Below are positions 51,946 through 61,891 of a stretch of 64,000 nucleotides of DNA, piece after piece. The translations under genes were made by a program, and so were the position numbers. Position 1 is the first letter of the stretch. Each line of letters opens with the position of its first letter. A model generated the notes under the pieces. That model searched no databases. It was given only the letters and a program-made list of their open reading frames with translations, and was not told where the DNA came from. This DNA is from Calothrix sp. PCC 7507 (GTDB lineage: Bacteria; Cyanobacteriota; Cyanobacteriia; Cyanobacteriales; Nostocaceae): contig NC_019682.1 in the NCBI RefSeq assembly GCF_000316575.1, forward strand, positions 4,710,001 to 4,774,000. Reading direction: 5' to 3'.

Positions 51946-52590
51946 ATGGACTTTCAAAACGCTTTCACCAAAAAATCTTCCCGCCGTCAGGTTCTGGTGA
52001 GCGGAGCAATTGCAGGTGTCGCAAGTGCGTTCGGTTTACCACTGATTGCCGAAAAAGTTGATGCACAATCACCAATCAATAAGCAAAATGATCTAAAAAT
52101 TCTTAATGGTGCCCTTTACTACGAACATCAGGCAATTTGGGCTTATAGTTTCGCTGCAGGTAAATTAACTACCACTGATGTTGGTAAAGCTGTTTTAGCC
52201 CTGGCTTTGCGTAACCAAGCAGATCATAAACAACATCGGGACGCTCTAGCAGCTGCAATCACCAGTTTGGGCGGAAAACCCGTCAAAGCAGAGGCTAAAT
52301 ATGATGTTTCGTCATACATCAAAAGGGGTGAAGGCAATGTAGATAGTGATGTGAATATTGCCAAACTAGCACTGGCTTTAGAAACAGATGCAGCGATCGC
52401 CTATACTCAAGAAGTCGCTAAGTTGAAAACACCAAAATTGATCACTGTCGGTGCAAGTATTGGTAGCACTGAGTCTGCCCACGCCGCAGCTATTCGCGCC
52501 ACATTCAAGTCCCTCGGCGTAAATCTAGAAATTGTCCCAGCCGCTTTCGTTAGTGCAGAAAATCGTGACGCTTGGGTGTTGAAAGTTTAA
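51946..52590 (+). CDS. Tat-exported ferritin-like domain protein
   Basis: A 214-residue protein. A twin-arginine signal (KKSSRRQVLVSGAIAGVASAFG) ends near residue 40. The mature part is a four-helix ferritin-like bundle with YYEHQAIWAYSFAAG (Glu, His), RNQADHKQHRDAL and LALETDAAIAYTQEV, plus STESAHAAAIRATF, which together offer Glu/His ligands for a di-metal site. Such proteins are usually periplasmic and linked to oxidative stress or desiccation in cyanobacteria. GAGGAG lies about ten bases before the ATG. It is monocistronic and followed by a bidirectional terminator. Confidence 0.85.
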   Translation: MDFQNAFTKKSSRRQVLVSGAIAGVASAFGLPLIAEKVDAQSPINKQNDLKILNGALYYEHQAIWAYSFAAGKLTTTDVGKAVLALALRNQADHKQHRDALAAAITSLGGKPVKAEAKYDVSSYIKRGEGNVDSDVNIAKLALALETDAAIAYTQEVAKLKTPKLITVGASIGSTESAHAAAIRATFKSLGVNLEIVPAAFVSAENRDAWVLKV

Positions 52591-52647
52591 ATGAGTAATT
52601 GAGAATGGAGACAATAGACTTGTCTTGATATAACTAAACACTGAACA

Positions 52648-52678
52648 AAATCTTCATCCCCTTGTGGATGAGGATTTT
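52648..52678. terminator. Bidirectional intrinsic terminator
   Basis: AAAATCTTCATCC pairs with GGATGAGGATTTT around CCTTGT with one internal mismatch. The A and T tracts on the two sides allow it to serve both the ferritin-like gene (+) and the convergent Uma2 gene (-), whose stop it touches. Confidence 0.75.
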
Positions 52679-53391
52679 TAATAAATTGTATCTGGGTCTA
52701 TATTTAACTCTCGCAACTTAGCAGCCAATTTTTCTACTTTTTGTTGAGCTATTTCTTTTTGTTGACGTTCATATTCTGCTAACTCTGCGACTTCTTCAGG
52801 GGTAGGAACTAACTCACCTTCCGGCGTAAAAAATCGCAATAATCCTTGATAAATACCCAAATATAACTCTAACTGTTGGCTCCACAAATGCCCTTGATTA
52901 TTAGGTTCTAAAGGCTGATATTTGCCATCTAATAAATGAAACCCAGCAAATTCTAATGTATATGGATCAAACCAAAAATAATCAGGAGTGCGAAAAGTAT
53001 TTTGGTAAAGGTTTTTCTTCAAATCTCGATCAATATTAGCTGTTGATTCCGAGAGAATTTCTAAAATTACGTGGGGATATTTGCCATCTTCTTCCCACAC
53101 AACCCAACTTTTGCGGGTTTTGCGTTCTGTGTCTAGCACCACAAAAAAATCTGGGCCACGGAAATGTTCTGTTTTGCGCTTATTTTGACTATAGTAAATT
53201 GTCAGGTTGCCAGCAGCGTAGAAATCGTTCCGATCTCGCCACAACCATTTTAGACATTTTAGTAAGAGCATGATTTGCTCTAGATGTAGTTTGCTTTCAA
53301 AGGGAGGCTCATCGCTATATAAATCACCTGGAGGAACAATAACATCTTCAGCTATGTCCTGTGTAGTCTCTAATTCTTTAGCTAGAGTCAT
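52678..53391 (-). CDS. Uma2 (DUF820) family nuclease-fold protein
   Basis: A 237-residue protein of the PD-(D/E)xK-like Uma2 family, greatly expanded in cyanobacteria. Visible blocks: GNLTIYYSQNKRKTEHFRGPDFFVV (Asp), WVVWEEDGKYPHVILEILSEST (Glu-x-x-Ser) and LKKNLYQNTFRTPDYFWFDP. The C-terminal 40 residues are a charged coiled coil (ELAEYERQQKEIAQQKVEKL). Whether these proteins cut DNA in vivo is not established. It is convergent with the ferritin-like gene. Confidence 0.9.
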   Translation of the reverse strand: MTLAKELETTQDIAEDVIVPPGDLYSDEPPFESKLHLEQIMLLLKCLKWLWRDRNDFYAAGNLTIYYSQNKRKTEHFRGPDFFVVLDTERKTRKSWVVWEEDGKYPHVILEILSESTANIDRDLKKNLYQNTFRTPDYFWFDPYTLEFAGFHLLDGKYQPLEPNNQGHLWSQQLELYLGIYQGLLRFFTPEGELVPTPEEVAELAEYERQQKEIAQQKVEKLAAKLRELNIDPDTIY

Positions 53392-53487
53392 GATTTTGGT
53401 AGAGAATTGCAGGTTAATTGATTTATTTTAGCCTTCAGAAAGCCTCAACCAAACAAAGGTTTGGACTGAAGGCATGACAAATAACAA

Positions 53488-54804
53488 CTATAAATTTTCA
53501 GTTTTCCAATTTGCCAAATCAGCTAAAGAGCGATCGCGATAACGTCCATAACGCTCTGGTTTACTCTTGATTTTCATCCCCAATTCTGGGAAAATACCAA
53601 AATTAGGCGGCATTGGTTGAAAATGCTTCGGTGAAGCGGAACTGATAAACTCAAACAGTGCCCCCATCATAGTTGTCGGTGGTAGACTTAATGCTTCTTT
53701 ACCCAAAGCTAGCCTTGCAGCATTGATTCCCGCCAAGCAACCACCTGCAGCCGCTGCGGTGTAACCTTCAGTACCAGTCAACTGTCCAGCGGCTAGTAAT
53801 GTGGGGCGTTGTTTAAATTGCAGAGTCGGATACATCAACTGGGGTGCATTAATAAAGGTGTTGCGGTGCATGACTCCCAGTCGCACAAATTCCGCTTTCT
53901 CCAAACCAGGAATTAGCTGAAAAACTCGTTTCTGTTCACCCCAACGCAGATTTGTTTGGAATCCTACCATGTTCCATAATTGACCAGCTTTGTCTTCTTG
54001 TCGCAACTGCACTACAGCGTAGGGACGTTCCCCAGTCCGACTATCAGACAATCCCACTGGCTTGAGGGGGCCATAACGCATGGTGTCTTCCCCGCGTAAT
54101 GCTTGTTCTTCAATGGGTAAACAAGCTTCAAAAAATTTCGCCGTCTCCCGTTCAAAATCTTTGAGTTCCGTTTGTTCTGCTTGGCGGAGTTCTTCCCAAA
54201 ACCGGAGATACTGCTCTTTATTCATCGGGCAATTGAGATAAGCAGCCTCACCTTTGTCATAGCGCGATGCCATGAAGGCAATATCCTGGTTAATCGATTC
54301 TCCCACAATAATTGGGCTAGCGGCATCAAAAAAGCTCAGGTATTCCATACCCGTTAAGCAGCGCAAATCCTCCGCTAAGTCAGGGCTGGTTAAAGGGCCA
54401 GTTGCTAAAACTACTACGCCTTCAGGAATGGCGGGGACTTCACCACGGCGGAATTCAATTAACGGGTGACGAGATAAGGTTTCTGTTAAATCTTCGCCAA
54501 ATTTCCCTCTGTCTACAGCTAGGGCACCACCTGCGGGTACGGCGTGTTCATCGGCTTTGGCAACGATTATAGAACCAAGTTGGCGTAATTCTTCATGTAA
54601 TAGGCCTGTGGCGCGATCGCTAGCCATTGCGCCAAAAGAATTACTACATACCAATTCTGCCAGATGTTCTGTATGATGAGCCGGGCTGAAGCGTTTCGGC
54701 CGCATTTCATGCAGAATTACTGGTACACCAGCTTGGGCGATTTGCCATGCTGCTTCTGTCCCAGCTAATCCACCTCCAATTACTTGTATCGGTTGTTGTT
54801 CCAT
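53488..54804 (-). CDS. trmFO: tRNA m5U54 methyltransferase, folate/FAD-dependent
   Basis: A 438-residue FAD enzyme that methylates U54 in the T-loop of tRNA using methylenetetrahydrofolate. It has the N-terminal FAD site [18 protein letters not shown], and the TrmFO-specific [27 protein letters not shown] and [15 protein letters not shown]. The catalytic Cys region appears as [11 protein letters not shown], with the C-terminal [20 protein letters not shown]. Length and motifs are those of the whole family. It stands alone on its strand. Confidence 0.96.
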   Translation of the reverse strand: MEQQPIQVIGGGLAGTEAAWQIAQAGVPVILHEMRPKRFSPAHHTEHLAELVCSNSFGAMASDRATGLLHEELRQLGSIIVAKADEHAVPAGGALAVDRGKFGEDLTETLSRHPLIEFRRGEVPAIPEGVVVLATGPLTSPDLAEDLRCLTGMEYLSFFDAASPIIVGESINQDIAFMASRYDKGEAAYLNCPMNKEQYLRFWEELRQAEQTELKDFERETAKFFEACLPIEEQALRGEDTMRYGPLKPVGLSDSRTGERPYAVVQLRQEDKAGQLWNMVGFQTNLRWGEQKRVFQLIPGLEKAEFVRLGVMHRNTFINAPQLMYPTLQFKQRPTLLAAGQLTGTEGYTAAAAGGCLAGINAARLALGKEALSLPPTTMMGALFEFISSASPKHFQPMPPNFGIFPELGMKIKSKPERYGRYRDRSLADLANWKTENL

Positions 54805-55150
54805 AATTCAATACTCAATCTGCTGGGCGTCCATATCACCAATATAAACGAACCTACACCCATAATCTGCCACAGGCTCCTGTGTCGTTGAGCCTACAGT
54901 GTACACACAAGTCGGAAAAACTACATCCACCTAAGATTTGCAGTGCGTGACGCTGGCATGACGGCGATCGCATTTGCTATTTCGGCGTGTCCATAACGCA
55001 CCCCACGAAATTACTAAAAGAGTTGAAACCTATGCGGGTCATACTTATGTGTACACCGTAGCGTTAAGCTACTGGAGGCGGATCATCCCAATATAGCAGA
55101 ACAAGACTTACGCACGGACTGAGATTTTGCGTCATTACGAGCGAATTGTA
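54805..55150. other. Gene-free stretch
   Basis: Contains a CCATATCACC-rich leader of trmFO, a GGCATGACGGCGATCGC patch, and ACAAGACTTACGCACGGACTG (55103-55123), which resembles a degraded IS701/MITE end. No gene is seen. Confidence 0.45.
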
Positions 55151-55609
55151 TCACTCATGATTTTCCCAAAACTTTTCACTCAAGAGGGCATTAATTTCAG
55201 CACAAAATTGCCACTCATCCGGCAAATGAAACTGTGGATAGTCTTCTCGTGTTTCTGAAAGGGCAGTTTTCCAAGCAACTGGAAAGATTTCAACCCAATA
55301 GTTGCATAAACTGGGCGATTGTTCTAGCAAATCTGTTAACTGTCTACGTTGTTCACGAATAGTCAGTTCCCAACCTCGATAGTCGTTTGGTAGGTTAACA
55401 TAAAGGCGTTTGATCAAATGATTAAGTAACACGACTAGCCGATGTTTGAGTTCTCGTCTATCTCGTCCTGCCAAGCCTTCAATCTCCTCAATCAAGCTAT
55501 CGATATCAATGTCCTCAAATTGCCTTTGTTTCAGCTTAATCGCGGTGTCGTCTAACCAGGCAACCAGATCACTCTGATAGAGGGTTTTCTGCACTTGGGC
55601 TTGTGTCAT
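55151..55609 (-). CDS. DUF29 family protein
   Basis: A 152-residue helical protein with the DUF29 landmarks: LYQSDLVAWLDDTAIKLKQ, DSLIEEIEGLAGRDRREL (IEEIE...GR..), RLVVLLNHLIK and GWELTIREQRRQL. The C-terminal FHLPDEWQF is also typical. The family is abundant in cyanobacteria and has no assigned function, though links to small nuclease or toxin-like modules have been suggested. Monocistronic; the upstream gap holds a MITE. Confidence 0.9.
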   Translation of the reverse strand: MTQAQVQKTLYQSDLVAWLDDTAIKLKQRQFEDIDIDSLIEEIEGLAGRDRRELKHRLVVLLNHLIKRLYVNLPNDYRGWELTIREQRRQLTDLLEQSPSLCNYWVEIFPVAWKTALSETREDYPQFHLPDEWQFCAEINALLSEKFWENHE

Positions 55610-55783
55610 GGGAATTGCTCCTCTCCGACGCTGACTTCATTTTATCGGGATTCTGACGCGAATTTTAGCACCTTGATTACGCGTCGAACGCTCCGTACCC
55701 TACGGGAAGGCTAACGCCAACGCAATGACTACACATAATTTTGCCTGATTTTTTAATTGCTAAAAAGGTACAGAGTCAACAGC

Positions 55784-55896
55784 CTAGTAGTCTGTCAGGG
55801 TTGAAATGAGGGACTGTAGTGTGAGCGTCTCGCTCACGCGGGCTTTTCGGCCCGCACTACCAAAAACCCCTCAAAACAAAATTGACAAACCACTAG
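55784..55896. mobile_element. CTAG-flanked MITE, copy A (113 bp)
   Basis: Starts CTAGTAGTCTGTCAGGGTTG and ends GACAAACCACTAG; complementing the end gives CTAGTGGTTTGTCA, so the first 14 bases form inverted repeats. Inside are two hairpins, GTGAGCG/CGCTCAC and GCGGGC/GCCCGC. It is identical over all 113 bases to copy B at 63787-63899. CTAG at both ends may be a 4-bp target duplication. The rest of 55610-56238 contains further short repeats and no gene. Confidence 0.9.
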
Positions 55897-56238
55897 TCTA
55901 CTTCAGTAGACTTTAGCTAAAAGCCAAAGGAATTCATTCCAAGGCGGGTATGAAAGCCAGCAAATAAGCTATCTGTTGCTTAAGTTGACACCAATGGGCA
56001 GTGCCGTGCCCCTACAGCTTGGGATATAATTTCGTACCACATCTGAATGGGAACCGCTATATCTGTTGCGAAAGTGCGATCGCGCTAGATAAGTAAATCG
56101 GCACAATAAAAGCAAACAAGGCTCAAATCCTTCTACCTATTGCCTAATCCCAGCGATAATTATTCACGCCTAGTTACTTGTCTTGTACCCATTGAACTTT
56201 ATATTTAACTATAGAAAGATAAGTGTAAGGAGAATGCC

Positions 56239-57360
56239 ATGAGCGAATATCAATACTATGAATTTTTGGCATTAGATCGACCTTTAAATGCTTCAGAGAA
56301 GGCTTATGTTCAAAGTCTTTCTAGTCGTGTTGAATTGACATCAACCCAAGCAAAGTTTGTTTACAACTACGGCGATTTTCGTGGAAATCCACAGGAATTG
56401 TTAGAAAAATGCTTCGATATCATGCTTTATATGGCAAGTTGGGGTTCTCGACAATTAATATTTCGCTTTCCCAAATCTTTGGTTAATGCAGATGTGTTTG
56501 AACCCTATTGTCTTGAAGATAGAATTACTGTCGCAACTACAAAAAAATCTGTAATCCTAGATATAAACATTAGCGATGAAGAAATGAGCCATTGGATAGA
56601 TAGCGGTGAGGGTTATTTATCTGACATGGTATCGTTACGCAATAATTTATTGCAAGGTGATTATCGATGTTTGTATCTTGCATGGCTTAAAGCGGCAACA
56701 ATAGACTTCGATCCAGAATCGGCAGATTGCATCGAACCTCCCGTACCTGCCAATTTGGATGATTTACCAAATTCACTTTTAGTTTTGGTCGATTTTTTGG
56801 AAATTGAGCAGGATTTGATGACTGCAGCAGCTATGGCCAGTGAGTCCCAAGAAGAAGAGGAGGACTCTCTAGAGGATTTAATCCCAAATTTGAGCGATCG
56901 CGAAAAAAATGATTTTTTAGTTCGGCTTCTCAACGGCGAGTCTCATCTTGAGATACAGCTAAATCATAGGTTGCGGGAATTATCTGGTAAAAAAGAAGTT
57001 CATGTTAATTATGACGCTCCCAGACGCACACTTTTGGAATTGCTAAAACTTGCGGAGGGAAAAACTACTCAGCGAGCAGAAAAGGAACGAGAATTAAAAC
57101 GTCAAGCGAAGATACAAAAATTACAAGCATTGGCAAAGAAGAAAGATAAAGTTTGGGAACAGGTATTCGAGTTAATTACACTCAAACAATCCAAACCTTA
57201 TGACCAAGCTGTTGCACATTTGGTTGATTTACGTGATTTGGCTGAGTATCAGGGGAAATTAGAGGAGTTTCAAGCAAGTATTCAGCAGATGCAAAAAGAT
57301 TATAGTAGCCGTCCTGGATTGATTTCACGTTTGCAGAAAGTAGGGTTATTGAGGAAGTAA
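56239..57360 (+). CDS. Conserved protein of unknown function with C-terminal coiled coil
   Basis: A 373-residue soluble protein beginning MSEYQYYEFLALDRPLNASE, then YNYGDFRGNPQELLEKCFDIMLYMASWG, an N-terminal signature shared by an unnamed bacterial family. That family is often found next to SWIM zinc-finger proteins; none is present here. Residues about 200-220 are very acidic (SESQEEEEDSLEDL), and from about 270 a charged coiled coil runs to 310 (RAEKERELKRQAKIQKLQAL). AAGGAG lies seven bases before the ATG. It is preceded by a repeat-rich gap. Function unknown. Confidence 0.8.
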   Translation: MSEYQYYEFLALDRPLNASEKAYVQSLSSRVELTSTQAKFVYNYGDFRGNPQELLEKCFDIMLYMASWGSRQLIFRFPKSLVNADVFEPYCLEDRITVATTKKSVILDINISDEEMSHWIDSGEGYLSDMVSLRNNLLQGDYRCLYLAWLKAATIDFDPESADCIEPPVPANLDDLPNSLLVLVDFLEIEQDLMTAAAMASESQEEEEDSLEDLIPNLSDREKNDFLVRLLNGESHLEIQLNHRLRELSGKKEVHVNYDAPRRTLLELLKLAEGKTTQRAEKERELKRQAKIQKLQALAKKKDKVWEQVFELITLKQSKPYDQAVAHLVDLRDLAEYQGKLEEFQASIQQMQKDYSSRPGLISRLQKVGLLRK

Positions 57361-57680
57361 ACCAATTTTTAATAGCCTACGAATGCAATAAGTAGTAGTG
57401 CAAAAATATTTATACATTTTGAAAACTTCAAACCCTTGTCATTGCGTTCGCGTAGCGTCTCGAAGAGAGGAACGAAGCAATCGCAATATATATTTAATTT
57501 TGCTTAACTACTTATTTTTAAACCCTCCACATCTAAAAGTGGTAGGTTTGAGTGAGGGATTTAACCCCGACTCAAACAATGATAACTGATACTTCTGGTG
57601 CGTCGGCTACGCCTTAAACGGAGCTATGCCGCAGGCTTTACGACTGCGCTCAATACAAGTAACTAATAACTGTTCACTGT
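57361..57680. repeat. Repeat-filled gap downstream of 56239-57360
   Basis: Holds a palindromic TTCGCGTAGCGTCTCGAAGA repeat (57448-57470), GGCTACGCCTTAAACGGAGC (57606-57625), an ACTGCGCTCAATACAAGTAA copy of the dispersed motif and heptamers (TGTTCACTGTTCACTGATTC). No gene. Confidence 0.6.
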
Positions 57681-59330
57681 TCACTGATTCAATACCGTTT
57701 TCACATGGTCAGCTAGTCTAATTGCCAGCGCCACAATAGTTAGTGTAGGATTAGCGAAGCCGCCTGTGGGAAAGACAGAGCTACCTGCGATAAACAAGTT
57801 AGAAACATTGTGCAGCTTACAATTGCGGTCAACAACACCCTGGAGGGGATCGTCATGCATCCGTGTTGTTCCCATATGATGATGTGTACCAGGATGGATC
57901 AATTTTGGCAGTTCTCCATCTCGTTCAACTTGCAGTTCACCAATTCCAGCGCGAGCAAATTCTGCTTTGAGCATATCTTGCGATCGCTTAATCGTGTCAA
58001 TATCAATATCATGCCACTGCCAGTGTAATTTGACTTTTTGGCGACCGAGGCGATCGCGATCGGTAGTTAGTGTTACTCTGTTATCTGGAAAGGGTGCTTG
58101 TTCTGTTTGATGCCAGACTTCAAACTCACTAAATCTCCGTTCAATATCCCTCAAATATGACCAACCACCCCAAGCCAAACTAGGAAGAAATGGTTCCTGC
58201 TTTATCAATGCTCCATAAGCAGCAGGTAAGATATAGTCAAGACCAGCAATTACGTTCCTGATGTGTTTGATGCTGTCTTTACGCACTGCTGAATTATGCA
58301 TAAAAGCAAGTAGTGTTTTCAATGCATTCACAGCTTGCAATTGATACGGTTTTGGAATAGGAAATAGTATCGCACTAATATTTAGCAACTGTTCGCGACG
58401 CATGGTTTCTTCTGTCAATCCCAACTTACCCATTACTGGTATGTTATTAACGCGCCGCAAATCATATAAAGCTGTATTCTGAAAAATATCGGAACTACTA
58501 GGAATCAACTTACCGCACTTCACCAAGGGATGATCCATAAAGAATCTACCCACTAAATCATTTTCGTTACCTAATCCAGCTTTTTGCAGCTTATTTGATA
58601 TCAATAGTAAACGTGCGTTTTCAATTCCACCCGTTGCCAAAATAAAAACTTTAGCACAAACCCAAAATTCCTTACCTGATAAACAAGCTACTCGTAAACG
58701 GGTAACTTTTTTAGCTGTTTCGTCTGTTTCAATCTCAACTAAATTAGCGTTGAGATAAGTTGTAATGTTACTAGCATGATTAATTTTTTCACGATACTCA
58801 TGAGTGAACACAGCACGTGGACCAAATTGAAACATACCAGTCGTTATATTATCAATAAAAGATAACTGCGGTGTATGCTCGTTCTGCCAAGCTTCGGCAT
58901 CATATACAAAATCCCCTAGTTTGCATACCACTTGAGCGCGTTCATAGAAAGGATCGAGGTGAGATTTATCAAAAGGCCAGCCACTGTATGCTAACCAGTC
59001 TCTTTTCTCGAAATCTATTTTATCTAGTGGTACATACCTCACACCAATTTGATTATCACCTATTCTAATCTTCCAGCAGTTTGCAGTACCACCAAATTGC
59101 AATCGGCGTGAATCATCCAGCGTACCAAACAAATTTTCTACACTTTTTCCTTGATAAAGTGACTGAGTCTTTTGATCAAAATCGATTCTGCCACTTTCTA
59201 AAAGACAAACTCGAAAGTTTGTAGAAACAAATTCACGTGCTAAAGTAATCCCTGCTGGCCCAGCACCAACAATACAAACTTCCGTTTCAATAGTCTCATC
59301 AATAGGTAATTTAAGTGCATCAATTAACAT
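57681..59330 (-). CDS. GMC-type FAD-dependent oxidoreductase
   Basis: A 549-residue flavoenzyme. The FAD motif EVCIVGAGPAGITLAREF is at 17-34. Next come LQFGGTANCWKIRIG (GMC signature 1-like), LATGGIENARLLL, and the C-terminal HHMGTTRM (484-491) with FPTGGFANPTLTIVALAIR (519-537), which hold the catalytic His and Asn. GMC enzymes oxidise alcohols or sugars; the exact substrate is not predictable. No export signal. The upstream neighbour on the same strand is a glycosyltransferase, 388 bases away, hinting at a shared glycan or lipid pathway. Confidence 0.88.
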   Translation of the reverse strand: MLIDALKLPIDETIETEVCIVGAGPAGITLAREFVSTNFRVCLLESGRIDFDQKTQSLYQGKSVENLFGTLDDSRRLQFGGTANCWKIRIGDNQIGVRYVPLDKIDFEKRDWLAYSGWPFDKSHLDPFYERAQVVCKLGDFVYDAEAWQNEHTPQLSFIDNITTGMFQFGPRAVFTHEYREKINHASNITTYLNANLVEIETDETAKKVTRLRVACLSGKEFWVCAKVFILATGGIENARLLLISNKLQKAGLGNENDLVGRFFMDHPLVKCGKLIPSSSDIFQNTALYDLRRVNNIPVMGKLGLTEETMRREQLLNISAILFPIPKPYQLQAVNALKTLLAFMHNSAVRKDSIKHIRNVIAGLDYILPAAYGALIKQEPFLPSLAWGGWSYLRDIERRFSEFEVWHQTEQAPFPDNRVTLTTDRDRLGRQKVKLHWQWHDIDIDTIKRSQDMLKAEFARAGIGELQVERDGELPKLIHPGTHHHMGTTRMHDDPLQGVVDRNCKLHNVSNLFIAGSSVFPTGGFANPTLTIVALAIRLADHVKTVLNQ

Positions 59331-59718
59331 AGTTTAGTACACCATCAATTTTTATCTAAATGGTTAAGACAAAATGAGAAAATCAGCCTACATTTCAATA
59401 TGGTAACGAACCATTTGCCGATTCCTATGTGTAATATCATCAACTCATATAAGCATCAATTGAATATGAGTTGATTTAATTAGGAGTTATGCCTGGATAA
59501 AAAATAACTATATAAATCCTATTTGATTTTTGCATAAATCTAAGTCTCTGTAGATTGGGCAATGACCACCAAAACCTGGACTTGGTAGCATTACTCATCC
59601 TGCTTATAGCTTAAAAATCAAAGCTGACTGCCATATCACAAGCTTATTTTGACTGTTAAATATTTACTTAGATATGCAGATTATAGTTAATTTATCAACG
59701 CATAACTCCTAAAAAATT
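59331..59718. other. Gene-free stretch between glycosyltransferase and GMC oxidoreductase
   Basis: A+T-rich, with a degraded repeat copy at 59518-59575 (CCTATTTGATTTTTGCATAA, GGGCAATGACCACCAAAACC). GAGTTATGC (59481) and GCATAACTC (59700-59708) words bracket the degraded element as possible target-site or inverted ends. No gene. Confidence 0.45.
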
Positions 59719-60891
59719 TTAATTAGCAAAAGCAGCTTGCTGCTTGTAGCTATGGCTTTTTGATGTGTTTACCATTTCAACTAAGTTCTTTAGATTAGCT
59801 TTGCGTTCTTGGACTTCGGGAGTTAAATTTAGTCCTACTGTTGCCAAAATATTTTCCCACCGATATACCCAGTCATGCCTTAATAACGAGTTGACAATAT
59901 TATCTGTGGATATTCTTTCTATATCCTCACTCTTCCCATCTAAATCAGCTATAATATCAGCTATATTAGAGCAATTAAATGGAATTTCAATTACTGCATT
60001 TGTCCAGTCAAAGTTTTGAGTAAAAGCCTCACATTTTGGAGGAACTCCTAACATTATTGCTCCGCCTGCTGCTCCTTCAAAGAAACGTGGACCCACCTCT
60101 TCTTGTAAATTAGTTTGACCAGTTAAATCAAATTTTGCTTTATTAACTATCATATAGCGACTTCTCTTGATAAAGTTACTATAGAGACTGCGATGGTATC
60201 GATAATCAACCATATATAATTCTTTGATAGTATCGTAGATATAAAATAGATTTTTCTGCTCTACTAATTCTAGTAAAGAATTATGAGTAACTGCTGAACG
60301 TCGCCCTATATTCAAAACATCAACACTGCGCTTAAGATTAATAGAATCTGGGTAAAATTTGATGGCATCAACGCCATAAGAAAGTGAATGGCAAGGCCGT
60401 TGTACAATATCCGCAACCTGATCAATACTAGAGTTGAAGTTCATGAAAATATTATCGAAATTTTTTAAAAGCCGTAGTTGAACTAGCCAATTATCAATAT
60501 CCTTTGCCCAAATCTCATCTAACCAACAGACAGCATAACGGCACTTTTCTCTCCAACCTTGGATAGAGTTTAAAACCAGAATATCCTGAATTGATTGGCA
60601 AAAAAAGAAAAATAAATCGTATTCTTTCTCTATCTGGATTTTCTGGTTGACTAATGATTTAATATATTTGCCGTTTTTAAAAAATTTGGCTGTATTGTTG
60701 GCTAATTTATTGGTCACTTTAAAGATATTAGGATCTAAACTAGGTACAATTAAATCAACTGTATCGCAACCACAAATTACATCTTCAAATTCATAAACTG
60801 CTGCGCGAGAAACATGGAGTTTTAAATTTCGCATCGATACAATTAAGACTCGTGATTCTTCATTGACATGACGGACATTGTTTTTCAGCAT
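59719..60891 (-). CDS. Glycosyltransferase (GT-B, Glyco_trans_1_2 / CgeB-like)
   Basis: A 390-residue cytoplasmic protein. The C-terminal nucleotide-sugar region reads VGPRFFEGAAGGAIMLGVPPKCEAFTQNF and then VIEIPFNCSNIADIIADLD and NSLLRHDWVYRWENIL, a pattern typical of CgeB-like glycosyltransferases. The N-terminal half (RVLIVSMRNLKLHVSRAAVYEFED, FFFFCQSIQDILVLNSI, RYAVCWLDEIW) would form the acceptor domain. AGGAG lies ten bases before the ATG. Base composition is distinctly A+T-rich compared with holA or trmFO, so transfer is possible. The product is unknown. Confidence 0.8.
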   Translation of the reverse strand: MLKNNVRHVNEESRVLIVSMRNLKLHVSRAAVYEFEDVICGCDTVDLIVPSLDPNIFKVTNKLANNTAKFFKNGKYIKSLVNQKIQIEKEYDLFFFFCQSIQDILVLNSIQGWREKCRYAVCWLDEIWAKDIDNWLVQLRLLKNFDNIFMNFNSSIDQVADIVQRPCHSLSYGVDAIKFYPDSINLKRSVDVLNIGRRSAVTHNSLLELVEQKNLFYIYDTIKELYMVDYRYHRSLYSNFIKRSRYMIVNKAKFDLTGQTNLQEEVGPRFFEGAAGGAIMLGVPPKCEAFTQNFDWTNAVIEIPFNCSNIADIIADLDGKSEDIERISTDNIVNSLLRHDWVYRWENILATVGLNLTPEVQERKANLKNLVEMVNTSKSHSYKQQAAFAN

Positions 60892-61436
60892 ATTTTTTCT
60901 CCTGCAATATAAAAATAGTTATTAAAGCTTTTATTGCAAGCTTCAATAATAAAAAATACACAATCACTTAATATTTGATCGCTGAGTTGATTTTGAACTC
61001 AGTAGGTATATGCAATCCTAAATTTACTTGACCTGTTTTTACCTTTAACTAATCACAGAAAAGCTGCCGCATTGACAAAGTTGTGGCTTGATGAAAGCCA
61101 TGTTTTCTGTTTGATTGGTTTTTGAATGAACTTACGAATTATTTAAACTTCCATTTTTTTACTAGATATATATTCACAATATCTGCAAAATAATAATAAT
61201 TAATGAGGTATTCGTAAAACTTTTTTAATGACATTGCAAAGCTTATGAAAGGGTTCAGTATTGTTACCCAATCAACAAGAGATTAAATCACATTATTTCA
61301 ATTTGTATGGGATTTTTTATCTTGCTGTATGATTTTCAATCAAGGTATGAGTTGCTACTTTTGAAAAAAATAAACAAAAAAAACAGGATGTTTTCTGTTT
61401 ATTTTTTATGCATCAAAAATCACATCTTTTTGTAGT
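60892..61436. other. A+T-rich gene-free stretch
   Basis: No ORF or RNA is recognised. A hairpin of AAAAAATAAACA with TGTTTATTTTTT lies at about 61364-61407 around AAAACAGGATG, which could end transcripts of the patatin remnant on the minus strand. The 60 bases next to 60891 hold the RBS of the glycosyltransferase gene. Confidence 0.5.
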
Positions 61437-61690
61437 TTAACAAGAGCGATCGCGTTTTCCTACAGCGACTAATAAGCGTCTTCCCAAGCGTCTGGCTTTT
61501 TTACCTTGTGTCTCGTAAGCAGCAGTTTCCGAAATTACTGTACTGGTAGCAATGAAATGAGGAAGATGCGGCAGCATAGGCGTTGGCTATAATTCCCACT
61601 GCTTCTAAAGCACTTAACACGCCATGAGCAAATGCACCTTTAAAGCTACCCGACGCACAGGCAATGGCTAATGATTTATTGGCGTTGCTG
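61437..61690 (-). pseudogene. Patatin-like phospholipase remnant
   Basis: On the complement one frame reads LAIACASGSFKGAFAHGVLSA and then LEAVGIIANAYAAASSS, close to the patatin start (G.G.KG.F..GVL..L...G) and the nucleophile turn. The text then continues in another frame as LPHFIATSTVISETAAYETQ, GKKARRLGRRLLVAVGKRDRSC and stops. The upstream start is replaced by a CATTCTGAACG-type repeat flanked by TTGGCGTTGCTGA/TCAGCAACGCCGA arms. Frameshift plus missing start and C-terminus make it a pseudogene. Confidence 0.55.
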
Positions 61691-61891
61691 AAGAAAGTAT
61701 GAATTTGTCATTCTGAACGGAACATAGTGAAGTGTAACCCATAGGGGATCTTGCTACGCCTAGCGTTCCGAAGGAAAGAATCTCGCAGATGCTTCATTCT
61801 GCTAGTGCTACATTCAGCATGACAATCACAATTCATCCCGCAATCAGCAACGCCGATTTATTAAATGACAATTTATACCTGACAAAACTTT

